This document shows, one piece after another, positions 17,369 through 25,544 of a stretch of DNA of 39,580 bases. The stretch is taken from positions 1-39,580 of IMG/VR virus record IMGVR_UViG_3300032265_001293. One strand, written 5' to 3'. The notes under the pieces were generated by a model. The model had not been told where the DNA came from, made no database searches, and worked only from the letters and a program-made list of their open reading frames with translations. The position numbers and the translations under genes were made by a program. The DNA is from a virus. Within the stretch, counting starts at the first letter, position 1; every line of letters starts with the position of its first letter.

Positions 17369-18528
17369 TGTTAAACTTTAAATCATTTTTAAAAGAAGAA
17401 GCAGAGTTCGGTAAACTAAAACACCTCGAACATGCCGAAGATCATATCATACACCCAACTGAGCATGGCGTTCATAACGCAATAAACATATTGGATCAGG
17501 CTCACCAACATATAACGAAGGGTGTTAGCGATTCTAAGGTTAAGACAAAATGGGATGGCTCACCAAGTGTGGTATTTGGCCATCACCCACAGACTGGAAA
17601 GTTCTTTGTTGCAACAAAGTCTGCGTTCAATAAGAATCCAAAGATTAATTACACTCCAGAAGATATTGAAAAGAATCATGGCGATAAGCCAGGACTTGCT
17701 GCTAAATTAAAACATGCTCTGAAGCATTTGCCTAAAGTTGCTCCAAAGAAAGGAGTATACCAAGGCGATCTAATGCATAGCGAGGGCGATGTTAAGGGTG
17801 GTAAGTCATCGGCTTCTTTTACTCCTAATACAATTACATACACCACTCATGGCGAAGAAGCCAAGAAAGCAAAAGCATCTAAAATTGGAATCGCAGTTCA
17901 TACCAAGTATCATGGTTCTCATTTAGAGAACATGAATGCTGGTTTTGATCCAGACCTGCACAAATTTAAACATCACCCAGATGTTCACATGCTCAGCTCA
18001 GATGTCGATACTGGGAAAATCCACCATTCTCCAGAAGCTGAGGCTAATTATCAGCACCACATGGAAGCTGCTAAAGAGACACTTAAAAAAGCACCTCATG
18101 ATACTTTTGAGGTCACCCATCCGCATGCGGAACACTTGAAGACTTACATTAACAGTACGGTAAAGACTGGCGAAACGCCATCTACTGAAGGCTTTAAGAA
18201 ACATATTGAACAAAAATTAACCAATAAAGCAAAAGATATAAAGACCGAAAAGAAGAAGATCGAAAAACGTGCTGAGATAGAATCTCACTTAAGACATATT
18301 AATGATCATAAAGAACATTATAATTCACTGTTCAAAATACATCATCATCTTCAACAGGCTAAAGATGCCCTAGTTTCTTCTTTAGAAACTGGCTCCGAGT
18401 ATAACCATTCCGTTGGTAAGGAAAAAACTGGACCAGAAGGTTTTGTAATAACGCATCATGGACACCCAACTAAGCTGGTAAAGAGGAAGGAATTTTCCAA
18501 ATTTAACTTCATCAAAAGCGCGAAATAA
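17368..18528 (+). CDS. Covalent nucleotidyltransferase (RNA/DNA ligase-like) with leader
   Basis: A 386-aa protein. TKWDGSPSVVFG contains KxDG, the adenylated lysine of ATP-dependent ligases and capping enzymes (Lys61). YQGDLMHSEGD fits motif III, PEGFVITHHG fits motif IV (E-G-x-V) and KLVKRKEF fits motif V. A long His/Lys-rich helical region separates motifs III and IV. The start is taken at the second ATG, 4 bases after GGAAG; this gives MLNFKSFLKEEAE, a leader like those of T4 internal proteins. It is probably a polynucleotide ligase family member. The substrate is unknown. Confidence 0.7.
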   Translation: MLNFKSFLKEEAEFGKLKHLEHAEDHIIHPTEHGVHNAINILDQAHQHITKGVSDSKVKTKWDGSPSVVFGHHPQTGKFFVATKSAFNKNPKINYTPEDIEKNHGDKPGLAAKLKHALKHLPKVAPKKGVYQGDLMHSEGDVKGGKSSASFTPNTITYTTHGEEAKKAKASKIGIAVHTKYHGSHLENMNAGFDPDLHKFKHHPDVHMLSSDVDTGKIHHSPEAEANYQHHMEAAKETLKKAPHDTFEVTHPHAEHLKTYINSTVKTGETPSTEGFKKHIEQKLTNKAKDIKTEKKKIEKRAEIESHLRHINDHKEHYNSLFKIHHHLQQAKDALVSSLETGSEYNHSVGKEKTGPEGFVITHHGHPTKLVKRKEFSKFNFIKSAK

Positions 18529-18535
18529 ATAAATA
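18524..18535 (+). promoter_or_regulatory. Possible late promoter (AATAAATAAATA)
   Basis: Two overlapping AATAAATA boxes lie at the stop codon of the ligase-like gene and 25-30 bases before the next start, a spacing suited to a T4-type late promoter. AT-rich background lowers confidence. Confidence 0.35.
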
Positions 18536-18559
18536 ATAATAACAATTAGGATCCCCAAA

Positions 18560-20293
18560 GTGTGGGAAAATATGGAAAAAGATAAAAAAATAACATTTGC
18601 GTTTGGCAGATTCAATCCTCCAACTATTGGCCATAAGAAGCTAATAGATACTGTAAAGTCACACGCAAAAGAGCATGGCACAGACCATCTCATTATAGCC
18701 AGCCACACTCAAGATTCTAAGAAAAATCCTCTATCCCCAGAAGAGAAAGAGCATCATCTAAAGAAGCAGTTCCCCAATACCCATATTGCCATGGGAAGCA
18801 AAGAACATGCCAATATAATAGACCATTTGGATCATCTGCATAAGCAGGGCTATACCCATGCTACATTGGTTGCTGGTTCAGACAGAGTCAAATCATATAA
18901 TGATCTGATCCATAGATATAATGGCACTCATAAAGGTGCACGATATAATTTTAAGCATCTTGAAGTTAAGGATGCAGGACAAAGAGACCCAGACGCAGAG
19001 GGTACTGAGGGGGCATCAGGATCTAAACAAAGAGAACATGCCAAGGCTGGAAACTTTAAAGAGTTTGCCAGCAATGTTCCAGTTAAAAAACACGCTAAAG
19101 ATCTATACCACGCAGTGAGAAAGGGAATGAAGTTAGAAAATATCATGCCGAACTTTAAGGCATTATTTCTCGTTGGTGGTCCTGGAAGTGGAAAAGATTT
19201 CCTCATCCATTCAGTACTAGACGAATGCAAATTAAAAGAAGTATCACTAGACAAGTTGTTTACTGCTATTGTTGAGCAGACAAATATTAATGAGTTAAAT
19301 GACTTCCCATCAGTTATTGTTAATGGTAATGCAGATAATAAAGATAAGATTGTTGTTGCTAAGGTAATCTTAGAAGCAATGGGATATGATACCGCAATGG
19401 TATACGTTCATACCACAGATGAAGAATCAAAAACTAGAAATGATTCAAGAATCTTACGTGGATCAAAGACTTTTAACGAAAGTGTTCGTGAAAAGAAATA
19501 TGAACAATCAGTCTCAAACATGCACGAATATGCAGAGATGTTTGAGTCATTTGTTATATACGATAATTCAAATAACTTCTCAACAGTTAATGAAGAGATG
19601 CAGCAAGAAATTGCTAGCTGGTTAGTTGAATTATCTGACACAATTACAGGATTCCTTTCACAGTTCCCAAAGAATGAGGCGTCACTAAGATGGATTGCCG
19701 AAAGAGTTTTGGAAGTCGGAACGAAAGAAACTGCTAATTTTGCAAAGGCAATAACCCCAGGACAAGGATCGAAAAATGCTAAAACATATTCAGAAGCTGA
19801 TAGAATGGTTCCTACCAAAAGTAACAGAAACCCAAACAAAACTCCAGCAGACGGAGATAAGTGGAATGGAGGAACTCCCTCAGCAAACAAAAACGCTGCC
19901 TACATCAACACAGTCGAAGCCGTCAAAAAAGACGACAAAGAAAAAGTCGAAATCAAAAACATCAAAGACAAAAAAACCAAGCAGTCGCTCCCTCCCTCGG
20001 TAGATGGTAGAGTAGCAAGCTATGGAGTTCCATCAATGGGTGTCGCTTCAGTAGCGGGAGGAGATGTTGGTGGTTCTTTACTACAGAATGGTAATAGTAA
20101 AGGAAACAAAATACTAAACATCGGTAAAAAACAGAAAGGTAAGTTTAGAAAGTATCCAACCACTAGAGGTGGGCTTGCTAATATGAACTCTGCAACGATT
20201 GGTGGCAACATTTCAATGCAGGGATTAACAGGTCCTTATAGTACTGAAAGTATTATTAGAGAATACAAAAATATATTGAGAACAAAACAATGA
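18560..20293 (+). CDS. Bifunctional nucleotidylyltransferase / P-loop kinase with long C-terminal tail
   Basis: A 577-aa protein. Residues 11-160 are a nucleotidylyltransferase of the HIGH class: FAFGRFNPPTIGH (Gly24-His25) and VAGSDRVKSY. Residues 195-350 hold a P-loop kinase: LFLVGGPGSGKDF with Walker A at 206-213 and later Arg-rich lid residues (TRNDSRILRGS). The remaining 190 residues are low-complexity, Gly/Asn/Lys-rich. The order recalls NadR (NMN adenylyltransferase plus ribosylnicotinamide kinase), but a nucleic-acid 5'-kinase is equally possible. The start is GTG at 18560 (AGGA 8 bases upstream) or ATG at 18572. Confidence 0.75.
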   Translation: MWENMEKDKKITFAFGRFNPPTIGHKKLIDTVKSHAKEHGTDHLIIASHTQDSKKNPLSPEEKEHHLKKQFPNTHIAMGSKEHANIIDHLDHLHKQGYTHATLVAGSDRVKSYNDLIHRYNGTHKGARYNFKHLEVKDAGQRDPDAEGTEGASGSKQREHAKAGNFKEFASNVPVKKHAKDLYHAVRKGMKLENIMPNFKALFLVGGPGSGKDFLIHSVLDECKLKEVSLDKLFTAIVEQTNINELNDFPSVIVNGNADNKDKIVVAKVILEAMGYDTAMVYVHTTDEESKTRNDSRILRGSKTFNESVREKKYEQSVSNMHEYAEMFESFVIYDNSNNFSTVNEEMQQEIASWLVELSDTITGFLSQFPKNEASLRWIAERVLEVGTKETANFAKAITPGQGSKNAKTYSEADRMVPTKSNRNPNKTPADGDKWNGGTPSANKNAAYINTVEAVKKDDKEKVEIKNIKDKKTKQSLPPSVDGRVASYGVPSMGVASVAGGDVGGSLLQNGNSKGNKILNIGKKQKGKFRKYPTTRGGLANMNSATIGGNISMQGLTGPYSTESIIREYKNILRTKQ

Positions 20294-20817
20294 AAAGAAC
20301 AACAATGAATTCCCTAGTAAACGCAGTCAGAAGAGTAGTATCTGAACAGGATACTGCTAATATGGAAGCCTCAGCAAAATTAATGCTTGTTGGAGCAATG
20401 AAAAGAGTACTTGCTGATGGGTATGTTTTCTATTATGCTGCACATTCTTCTCACTGGAATGTCGAAGGCTCAAACTTCCCTCAGTATCATACGTTCTTTG
20501 AGAAAATATATACTGAAGTATTTGAGGAATTAGATAAGATTGCTGAACAAATTAGAAGCATAAATGCATACACGCCAGTATCACTAAAAGATCTATTGAC
20601 AATGACAACGATTACTGAAGCTTCTAGAGTCTATGACCCAAAAGAAATGATGTCGATGCTTGGGGTTATGAATTCAAAATTTATTGCATCAATAGATACC
20701 GCATATAGAACAGCTGATGCTGCTCATGAAATTGGTATGTCGAACTATCTTCAAGATTTAACCGATAAACAAAAGAAACTTGGCTGGATGATTGCAGCCA
20801 CATTAAAGGGCGAATAA
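20290..20817 (+). CDS. dps: Dps-like ferritin
   Basis: A 175-aa four-helix-bundle protein of the Dps family, which oxidises and stores iron and binds DNA. HSSHWNVEG is the Dps signature. Measured from His55, the ferroxidase ligands fall at His67, Glu71, Asp82 and Glu86, exactly the spacing of E. coli Dps His51, His63, Asp67, Asp78 and Glu82, with Glu replacing the first Asp. The last helix (NYLQDLTDKQKKLGWMIAAT) also matches. The N-terminus is basic (KRTTMNSLVNAVRR) followed by VVSEQD, which could be a prohead-protease site. It overlaps the preceding gene by ATGA. Confidence 0.85.
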   Translation: MKRTTMNSLVNAVRRVVSEQDTANMEASAKLMLVGAMKRVLADGYVFYYAAHSSHWNVEGSNFPQYHTFFEKIYTEVFEELDKIAEQIRSINAYTPVSLKDLLTMTTITEASRVYDPKEMMSMLGVMNSKFIASIDTAYRTADAAHEIGMSNYLQDLTDKQKKLGWMIAATLKGE

Positions 20818-20818
20818 C

Positions 20819-23077
20819 ATGAATATTTTTAGCAAACAAAACCAATCAGTAGCAGCTGCTGCCGCGAAGGTTATGGCTGAGCAACCTGCTCAAGTCAAAC
20901 CAACCACCCCAACGATTCCAAACCCAGATACGTCAATGGTCGACAGAGCTGCTGGCGTTAAAGTAACTTATGGCAGTTTATTTGGAAGAAAACTATCAGA
21001 AGAAAAGACTGAAGATGATAAGAGCGACAAGTATGCTCCTGAACACCACAGTGAGGCGGATATTAAATTAGATCGTAAACCAACTTGGCCAAAATCATCA
21101 AAACCATTAGGTAAGACAGTATCAGATTCAGCTGCCGATGGCAGAATGAAAGAAGATACCGCTGTTGGTGGTGGAAATGTTGTTGGAATGAATAGTCAAG
21201 CTGCCGCTAACTTGCCAGCACCAATTCAGAAAGAGAAAGTGGAGAAAAAGAAAATGAGAAAAGAAAGTTTTACATCAGCTGAAATTGTAAGTCATTTGAA
21301 AGAAAATACAAATGACAATGGCTGGTATGTTGATACTAAGAAAATCGGTACACCAGTTAACCACAAGTATCTTTCTCCAATGGCAGTTAAGAGACACGTA
21401 ACTGAAGCTATCATTGAAATGAATCAGATCGATCAGATTAATGAAGAAGCTGATATTTTAGAAGGTGCTATTCGCATTTCACAAATCCAAGTACATCCAT
21501 ATGAAAGTGGGTTTGCCGTAACACTTCATAGTAATAACGGTCCTCATTCTATGGAAACGCATCCAACTAAGGCAGCAGCTGTGAAGTCTGCTCATGAATG
21601 GCATAGAGCAACTGGTAAGGAAGCTAAGTTGCATCTTCCTGAAGAAGTCGAGCAGGTTGATGAATCTTTAACGCACACATTAATGCATGGCGCAGCACTA
21701 GGAGCTGGTGCAGTTGGTGGAATTGGAGCATTGGCTCTTGGGAAACATATGGTAAAAAGCGCAGTACATAGTGCCCATAATACGATTATGAGAAATCGTA
21801 TAAAGAAAGCAACAGAACAACGTCGAAATACTATGTTCGCAAAGGCTAAAGATGCTGCTGAAAAAGAAGGACATAAAGTTGACGTCAGCTCTATGCATGT
21901 CAAGGGAAGTGCGTCAGCTATACACCCAAATCATACAGTACATTTCAATTCAGACAAAGGACCACATAAGTGGAATCCGAGAACTGGCACCATCACCAAA
22001 CACACAGGAAGTTCTGTCAAAGAAGAAGTCGAGCAGGTTAATGAAGGACCATTTTCTTCTGGGGCTTTAAAGCCAACTCAGGCGATGCTCGATAAAAGCA
22101 ACTCTATCGAAAGCCATACAACATTTCGGGGTAAAGATAAAAGGGGTACATATACAGCTAAGTTGCATCGTCCAGCTGGTTCTTCTGACCATAAAGAAAT
22201 TTCTAGAGTTTATGATACAGATGAGTCTGTTGATCTCGATGAGGGTGGCATGCCTTCTAGCGTAATTAAGAGCAAGCAAGCTAGAGAAAAGATGTCACCA
22301 GAAGATTTACATGCACATGTTAAAAGTCTTCAAGCCAAGGGTGGTCCTATATTTGGCGGTAAGTCTGTAGAACACATTGCTAGAGAAATGGCATGGAGCC
22401 ATGGTCATGGTAAGATGTCACCTCATTATTGGAATAGAATTAAACATCTAGAACCTAAGAATGAAGAAGTCGAGCAGGTTGAAGAAGGTAAGGCACCTTT
22501 TGATATAAAAAACAAATTAAGAAAACTACATGGTGGTTTTGGAAAAATTAAACAAAAAGGGAAAAATACCTTTACGCACACTTCTGAAGGTGATAACGAA
22601 GATGGAGATCCAGCCAAAATTACACACACGTATAACCTAAACAAAAAAGGTAAGCTTGTTCACATAGGCACACAATCGGTTGTAGAAGAAGTCGAGCAGG
22701 TTGATGAAGGTACTCCAGAATTTAATGCAAGGGCATTGCGTTATGCTAAAGCTAATGCAGCAGAAAAAAATAAAGAAGGTAGATATAGCAAGAAATATCC
22801 TGGTGGTAAAGAACAACACGCTAAAGATACTGCTGCGTTCATGAAACGCTTTCCAGCACCAAAGAATGAAGAAGCTGAGCAGCTAGAAGCAGTTCAAAAG
22901 GCACCACAGTATCCTGTACAGGAAGCTGATAGTGATCTTCCTTTTGAAGGACCATATAAGAAATCTGGTCCTCATAAGGATAAGTTTGGAAACCCAGTTA
23001 AGAATGTTGCAAGACATTTAGCAAAGAAAGGTTTAGCAACAGCACTAAGAGCAGTTGCAAAGAAAAAAGGTAAATAA
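20819..23077 (+). CDS. Long modular virion-type protein with repeated EEVEQVDE linkers
   Basis: A 752-aa, Lys/Glu-rich protein without a recognised catalytic domain. It consists of segments separated by near-identical linkers EEVEQVDE (about residue 276), EEVEQVNE (about 403), EEVEQVEE (about 550), EEVEQVDE (about 624) and EEAEQLEA (about 685). Segments include a Gly/Ala hydrophobic helix after the first linker, a MSPEDLHAHVKSL helical module and a basic C-terminus. Each linker offers a (L/I/V)-x-E site like that cut by T4 gp21 protease, as does KVMAEQ near residue 22. It may be a polyprotein of internal head peptides or a scaffold-like protein. Confidence 0.6.
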   Translation: MNIFSKQNQSVAAAAAKVMAEQPAQVKPTTPTIPNPDTSMVDRAAGVKVTYGSLFGRKLSEEKTEDDKSDKYAPEHHSEADIKLDRKPTWPKSSKPLGKTVSDSAADGRMKEDTAVGGGNVVGMNSQAAANLPAPIQKEKVEKKKMRKESFTSAEIVSHLKENTNDNGWYVDTKKIGTPVNHKYLSPMAVKRHVTEAIIEMNQIDQINEEADILEGAIRISQIQVHPYESGFAVTLHSNNGPHSMETHPTKAAAVKSAHEWHRATGKEAKLHLPEEVEQVDESLTHTLMHGAALGAGAVGGIGALALGKHMVKSAVHSAHNTIMRNRIKKATEQRRNTMFAKAKDAAEKEGHKVDVSSMHVKGSASAIHPNHTVHFNSDKGPHKWNPRTGTITKHTGSSVKEEVEQVNEGPFSSGALKPTQAMLDKSNSIESHTTFRGKDKRGTYTAKLHRPAGSSDHKEISRVYDTDESVDLDEGGMPSSVIKSKQAREKMSPEDLHAHVKSLQAKGGPIFGGKSVEHIAREMAWSHGHGKMSPHYWNRIKHLEPKNEEVEQVEEGKAPFDIKNKLRKLHGGFGKIKQKGKNTFTHTSEGDNEDGDPAKITHTYNLNKKGKLVHIGTQSVVEEVEQVDEGTPEFNARALRYAKANAAEKNKEGRYSKKYPGGKEQHAKDTAAFMKRFPAPKNEEAEQLEAVQKAPQYPVQEADSDLPFEGPYKKSGPHKDKFGNPVKNVARHLAKKGLATALRAVAKKKGK

Positions 23078-23351
23078 CATGGATATTAAACTAGAAGAAG
23101 AAAAAATTAATCGCATGCGTCATGAAGCAATGATGCATTCTAACGCAAATGGTTTGACTAGAACTCTAGTTAATATGCGCAAGCAAATTGCTGAAGCTGT
23201 TGCTACGGTTTCTGCTGCAAAAGCTAAGTTGAAGGCGACAGAGAAAGGAAGCTGGAAGAAATCCTATGCCCCTGAAACTGAACCTAAAGAAATTCAAAAG
23301 ACTCACAACCCAGGCAAAATCTATCACGAAGAAGCTGAGCAGGTTGATGAA
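21641..23351 (+). repeat. Six dispersed copies of a 24-base linker repeat
   Basis: Copies start at 21641, 22022, 22463, 22685, 22868 and 23328, all in frame, encoding EEVEQVDE-type peptides. The first and fourth are identical over 24 bases; the second and third differ from them by one base each. The core GAAGAAGTCGAGCAGGTT is identical in four copies, including synonymous positions, which points to DNA-level copying of modules. The last copy lies in the next gene. Confidence 0.9.
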
Positions 23352-24323
23352 CTCAAGAAGGCAACTCTACGTTCATATGCAGCAAAGCGTGGAAGCCAAC
23401 CAGATGAGGGCAAGAATGGTGCCAATATTGCTCTAGCCCTAACTAAAGCCGCTGGCAAGCCACCATTTCCTGGAATGAAGAAAGCCAAAGTCAACGCAAC
23501 AGAGGATAATGAAAGCCATACTCATGCCGCTCATTTCGAAAATGATAAGGGTGAGTGGACTGGAATGCAATTATTCACAGCTAAAGACGATGATGATGCT
23601 ATTAAGAAAGCCCATGAACTTGCTAAAGAACATGGAAAACTCTCAAGTGTCGTTAGGCATGTTCAAATAAAAGAAAGTGAGATTCTCGATGAAGCCCCAT
23701 TAACAAAGGCAGAAAGAGAAGCCAAGAGAGCTGCACGTAATGCCCGCATGGCTGGCTCTGTAAAGAATGCTGTGCAGAAACTTAGTACTGCAGGAAAAAA
23801 GAAAGCAGGATTAACGAAACCTGAACCTAAGAAACCTGAAGAAACACCTCTACAGAAAATTAAAAGAGCAAATCAAGCCAAACAAGATGCTTATTATGCT
23901 AAGGGTGGTCGTGAAGGATTTGGATCAGGTGGTGGTACAAGAAATGCTTCCCCACTAGAAAAGGCAATAACAGCCGTTAAGGAAAAGCCATCAAAAGGTG
24001 CTGGAGCATCACCAGCTGAAATTGAAGCTGAAAAAGAAAGAAAGAAAAAAGAGTCCATGGCTGGTTATGAGAAAGTTAAACCACTAAAGGGTAAAATTAT
24101 TGGAGAAGATCTTAAAGTCGGTGATAAAGATGACGACGGAAAGATGGAAGTCGACAAAAGAACTGGTGGTATCATCAAACAGTCACAATCGCTTGTTGAC
24201 AAAGCCAAGAGAAAATATCTTGGTGTAAAGAAAGGCAAAACAGCGACTGGATCAGCGGCGCATGCGATTGATACCGAACCAAAGATCACAACGCCTGAAG
24301 ATAAGAAGTTAGGGAAAAAGTAA
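23079..24323 (+). CDS. Lys/Glu-rich structural-type protein with EEAEQVDEL linker
   Basis: A 414-aa protein starting at the ATG 1 base after the previous stop. Residues 1-60 form a charged helix with KQIAEAVATVSA. EEAEQVDELKKATLRSYAAK follows, a linker plus short helix seen in many marine phage proteins, then an alpha/beta segment (HTHAAHFENDKGEWTGMQLF), SEILDEAP, a long Lys/Ala-rich region and GDKDDDGKMEVDK, an EF-hand-like acidic loop. Function is unknown; the linkers suggest processing by the prohead protease, as in the preceding gene. Confidence 0.6.
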   Translation: MDIKLEEEKINRMRHEAMMHSNANGLTRTLVNMRKQIAEAVATVSAAKAKLKATEKGSWKKSYAPETEPKEIQKTHNPGKIYHEEAEQVDELKKATLRSYAAKRGSQPDEGKNGANIALALTKAAGKPPFPGMKKAKVNATEDNESHTHAAHFENDKGEWTGMQLFTAKDDDDAIKKAHELAKEHGKLSSVVRHVQIKESEILDEAPLTKAEREAKRAARNARMAGSVKNAVQKLSTAGKKKAGLTKPEPKKPEETPLQKIKRANQAKQDAYYAKGGREGFGSGGGTRNASPLEKAITAVKEKPSKGAGASPAEIEAEKERKKKESMAGYEKVKPLKGKIIGEDLKVGDKDDDGKMEVDKRTGGIIKQSQSLVDKAKRKYLGVKKGKTATGSAAHAIDTEPKITTPEDKKLGKK

Positions 24324-24324
24324 A

Positions 24325-24765
24325 ATGTTAACGCAAGCCCCTGAAGGTACAACTGTTGATCAAATAAATTATGCTTTAGAAGAAGTTCTACATGGTAAGT
24401 TTGCTAATCCATATATTATTGTAACTGATGTAAGAGCAGTTCTAGAAAGATTTAGCATGAACTTGCCAATGCTTGATGAGGTTGATGGAACCTCCCAAGA
24501 GTTTATTTTTCAGATTGATGAAGAACAAGTTGGTGGAGCAGAACATAAATCTTCTCTATACCTATACATGATAATTGATCTTGATGACCGTGGGCACTAT
24601 GATGGATTTGCTCAGATTGTTGATGAGCATGAATTACACGAATTACAGAATATGGATGAGACAGAAGAAGAGCATGAAGAGCTTCCTGTGCACAATCCAG
24701 TAAGACAAATTCTAGCATATACTTCAAACTATTTAAGACAGACAAGACGAACATCTGACGACTAA
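24325..24765 (+). CDS. Hypothetical acidic 146-aa protein
   Basis: I do not recognise this family. It is strongly acidic, with an alpha/beta N-terminal half (DQINYALEEVLHGKFANPY, IIVTDVRAVLERF), a beta segment (SSLYLYMIIDLDDRG) and a Glu-rich region before a basic C-terminal helix. It has no signal peptide or membrane segment. It starts 1 base after the previous stop and ends 5 bases before the next gene, so it is co-transcribed with the structural-type genes. Confidence 0.6.
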   Translation: MLTQAPEGTTVDQINYALEEVLHGKFANPYIIVTDVRAVLERFSMNLPMLDEVDGTSQEFIFQIDEEQVGGAEHKSSLYLYMIIDLDDRGHYDGFAQIVDEHELHELQNMDETEEEHEELPVHNPVRQILAYTSNYLRQTRRTSDD

Positions 24766-24770
24766 TAATT

Positions 24771-25160
24771 ATGTATGAAAATTTAAATGATGATAACATG
24801 TTATTGTATGCTGCTAAGGAATACAACAAACCTAATGCAGTGATGAGCGAATTCGAAGAAGATATGAATCGAATTCTATACATTAAACGACTACTAACAA
24901 AATATTATGCAACAAGTGTTTTAAAAGAAAGATTAATTCTTAATCACATTATTATCATATATAATGTTTTTGGGATTGAGGCAGCATCTAGATTATTATT
25001 TTGTAAACTAGAAGAAAAAGATTACGAAATATTGAAACCATTTTTGGTATTTTTGAACTTTTTACCTGAAATGATTAAAGGTATAAAAGGAAAAGATATA
25101 CTGACGAGCGATATAAAACTTGACGAAGGCGCAATTAAATGTCTAAGACAATTAGGATGA
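24771..25160 (+). CDS. Conserved phage hypothetical, 129 aa, helical
   Basis: A mostly helical protein beginning MYENLNDDNMLLYAAKEYNK. Proteins with this opening are widely conserved in marine T4-like phages near virion genes, but I know no established function. Hydrophobic helices (ILNHIIIIYNVFGIEAASRLL) look like a buried core, not a membrane span. The 3' end overlaps the next gene by 22 bases. Confidence 0.6.
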   Translation: MYENLNDDNMLLYAAKEYNKPNAVMSEFEEDMNRILYIKRLLTKYYATSVLKERLILNHIIIIYNVFGIEAASRLLFCKLEEKDYEILKPFLVFLNFLPEMIKGIKGKDILTSDIKLDEGAIKCLRQLG

Positions 25161-25531
25161 TGAGAGAAGCAGCTGCGGGAAAACGCAGCGCAGTCACAAC
25201 TGTGGATAAAGCGGCAGCAAAGCCTCTACCTCAGATGACTAAAGCATCTGATAATTCTGTTGCTGCTCCGAGACCAGGAGATCCTAAAAGTTCTGAAAGA
25301 ACACTAGCACCTCGTCCAAAAGTATCTTCGCCACACACAACAAGACCATCAGGTCTTTGGGATCATGTTGTGAGAGAAGATGGCGCGGCAGCTGTTGCTG
25401 CTGCCCCTAATAGTGTTGGTGCTGGCAATGTCCCATCAATAACTAATCCATCAGACAATTATTCTATGCAAAGATATAGAATGAAAAAGAAGATTAGTGA
25501 CCTATTCAGAAGAAAAACACCAAAGTTGTAA
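25139..25531 (+). CDS. Hypothetical disordered 130-aa protein
   Basis: Rich in Ala, Pro, Ser and Lys with little predicted structure. The C-terminal part (RPSGLWDHVVREDGAAA, later MKKKISDLFRRKTPKL) ends in a basic segment. Alternative starts are the two adjacent ATGs near 25157. Its position between conserved virion-type genes and the endolysin suggests a minor virion or head-assembly role, which is inference. It overlaps the preceding gene by 22 bases. Confidence 0.5.
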   Translation: MSKTIRMMREAAAGKRSAVTTVDKAAAKPLPQMTKASDNSVAAPRPGDPKSSERTLAPRPKVSSPHTTRPSGLWDHVVREDGAAAVAAAPNSVGAGNVPSITNPSDNYSMQRYRMKKKISDLFRRKTPKL

Positions 25532-25544
25532 GGAGAAACCTCAA

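Noticed and set aside
19408-19890. A 160-codon open frame on the - strand
   Set aside because: It is antisense to the nucleotidyltransferase-kinase gene; the composition (Ser/Leu/Phe-rich) is that expected from the complement of a Lys/Glu/Asn-rich coding sequence.
21641-23351. CRISPR array
   Set aside because: The repeats are in frame within coding sequence, 24 bases long, unevenly spaced by 180-440 bases, and encode a conserved peptide linker.
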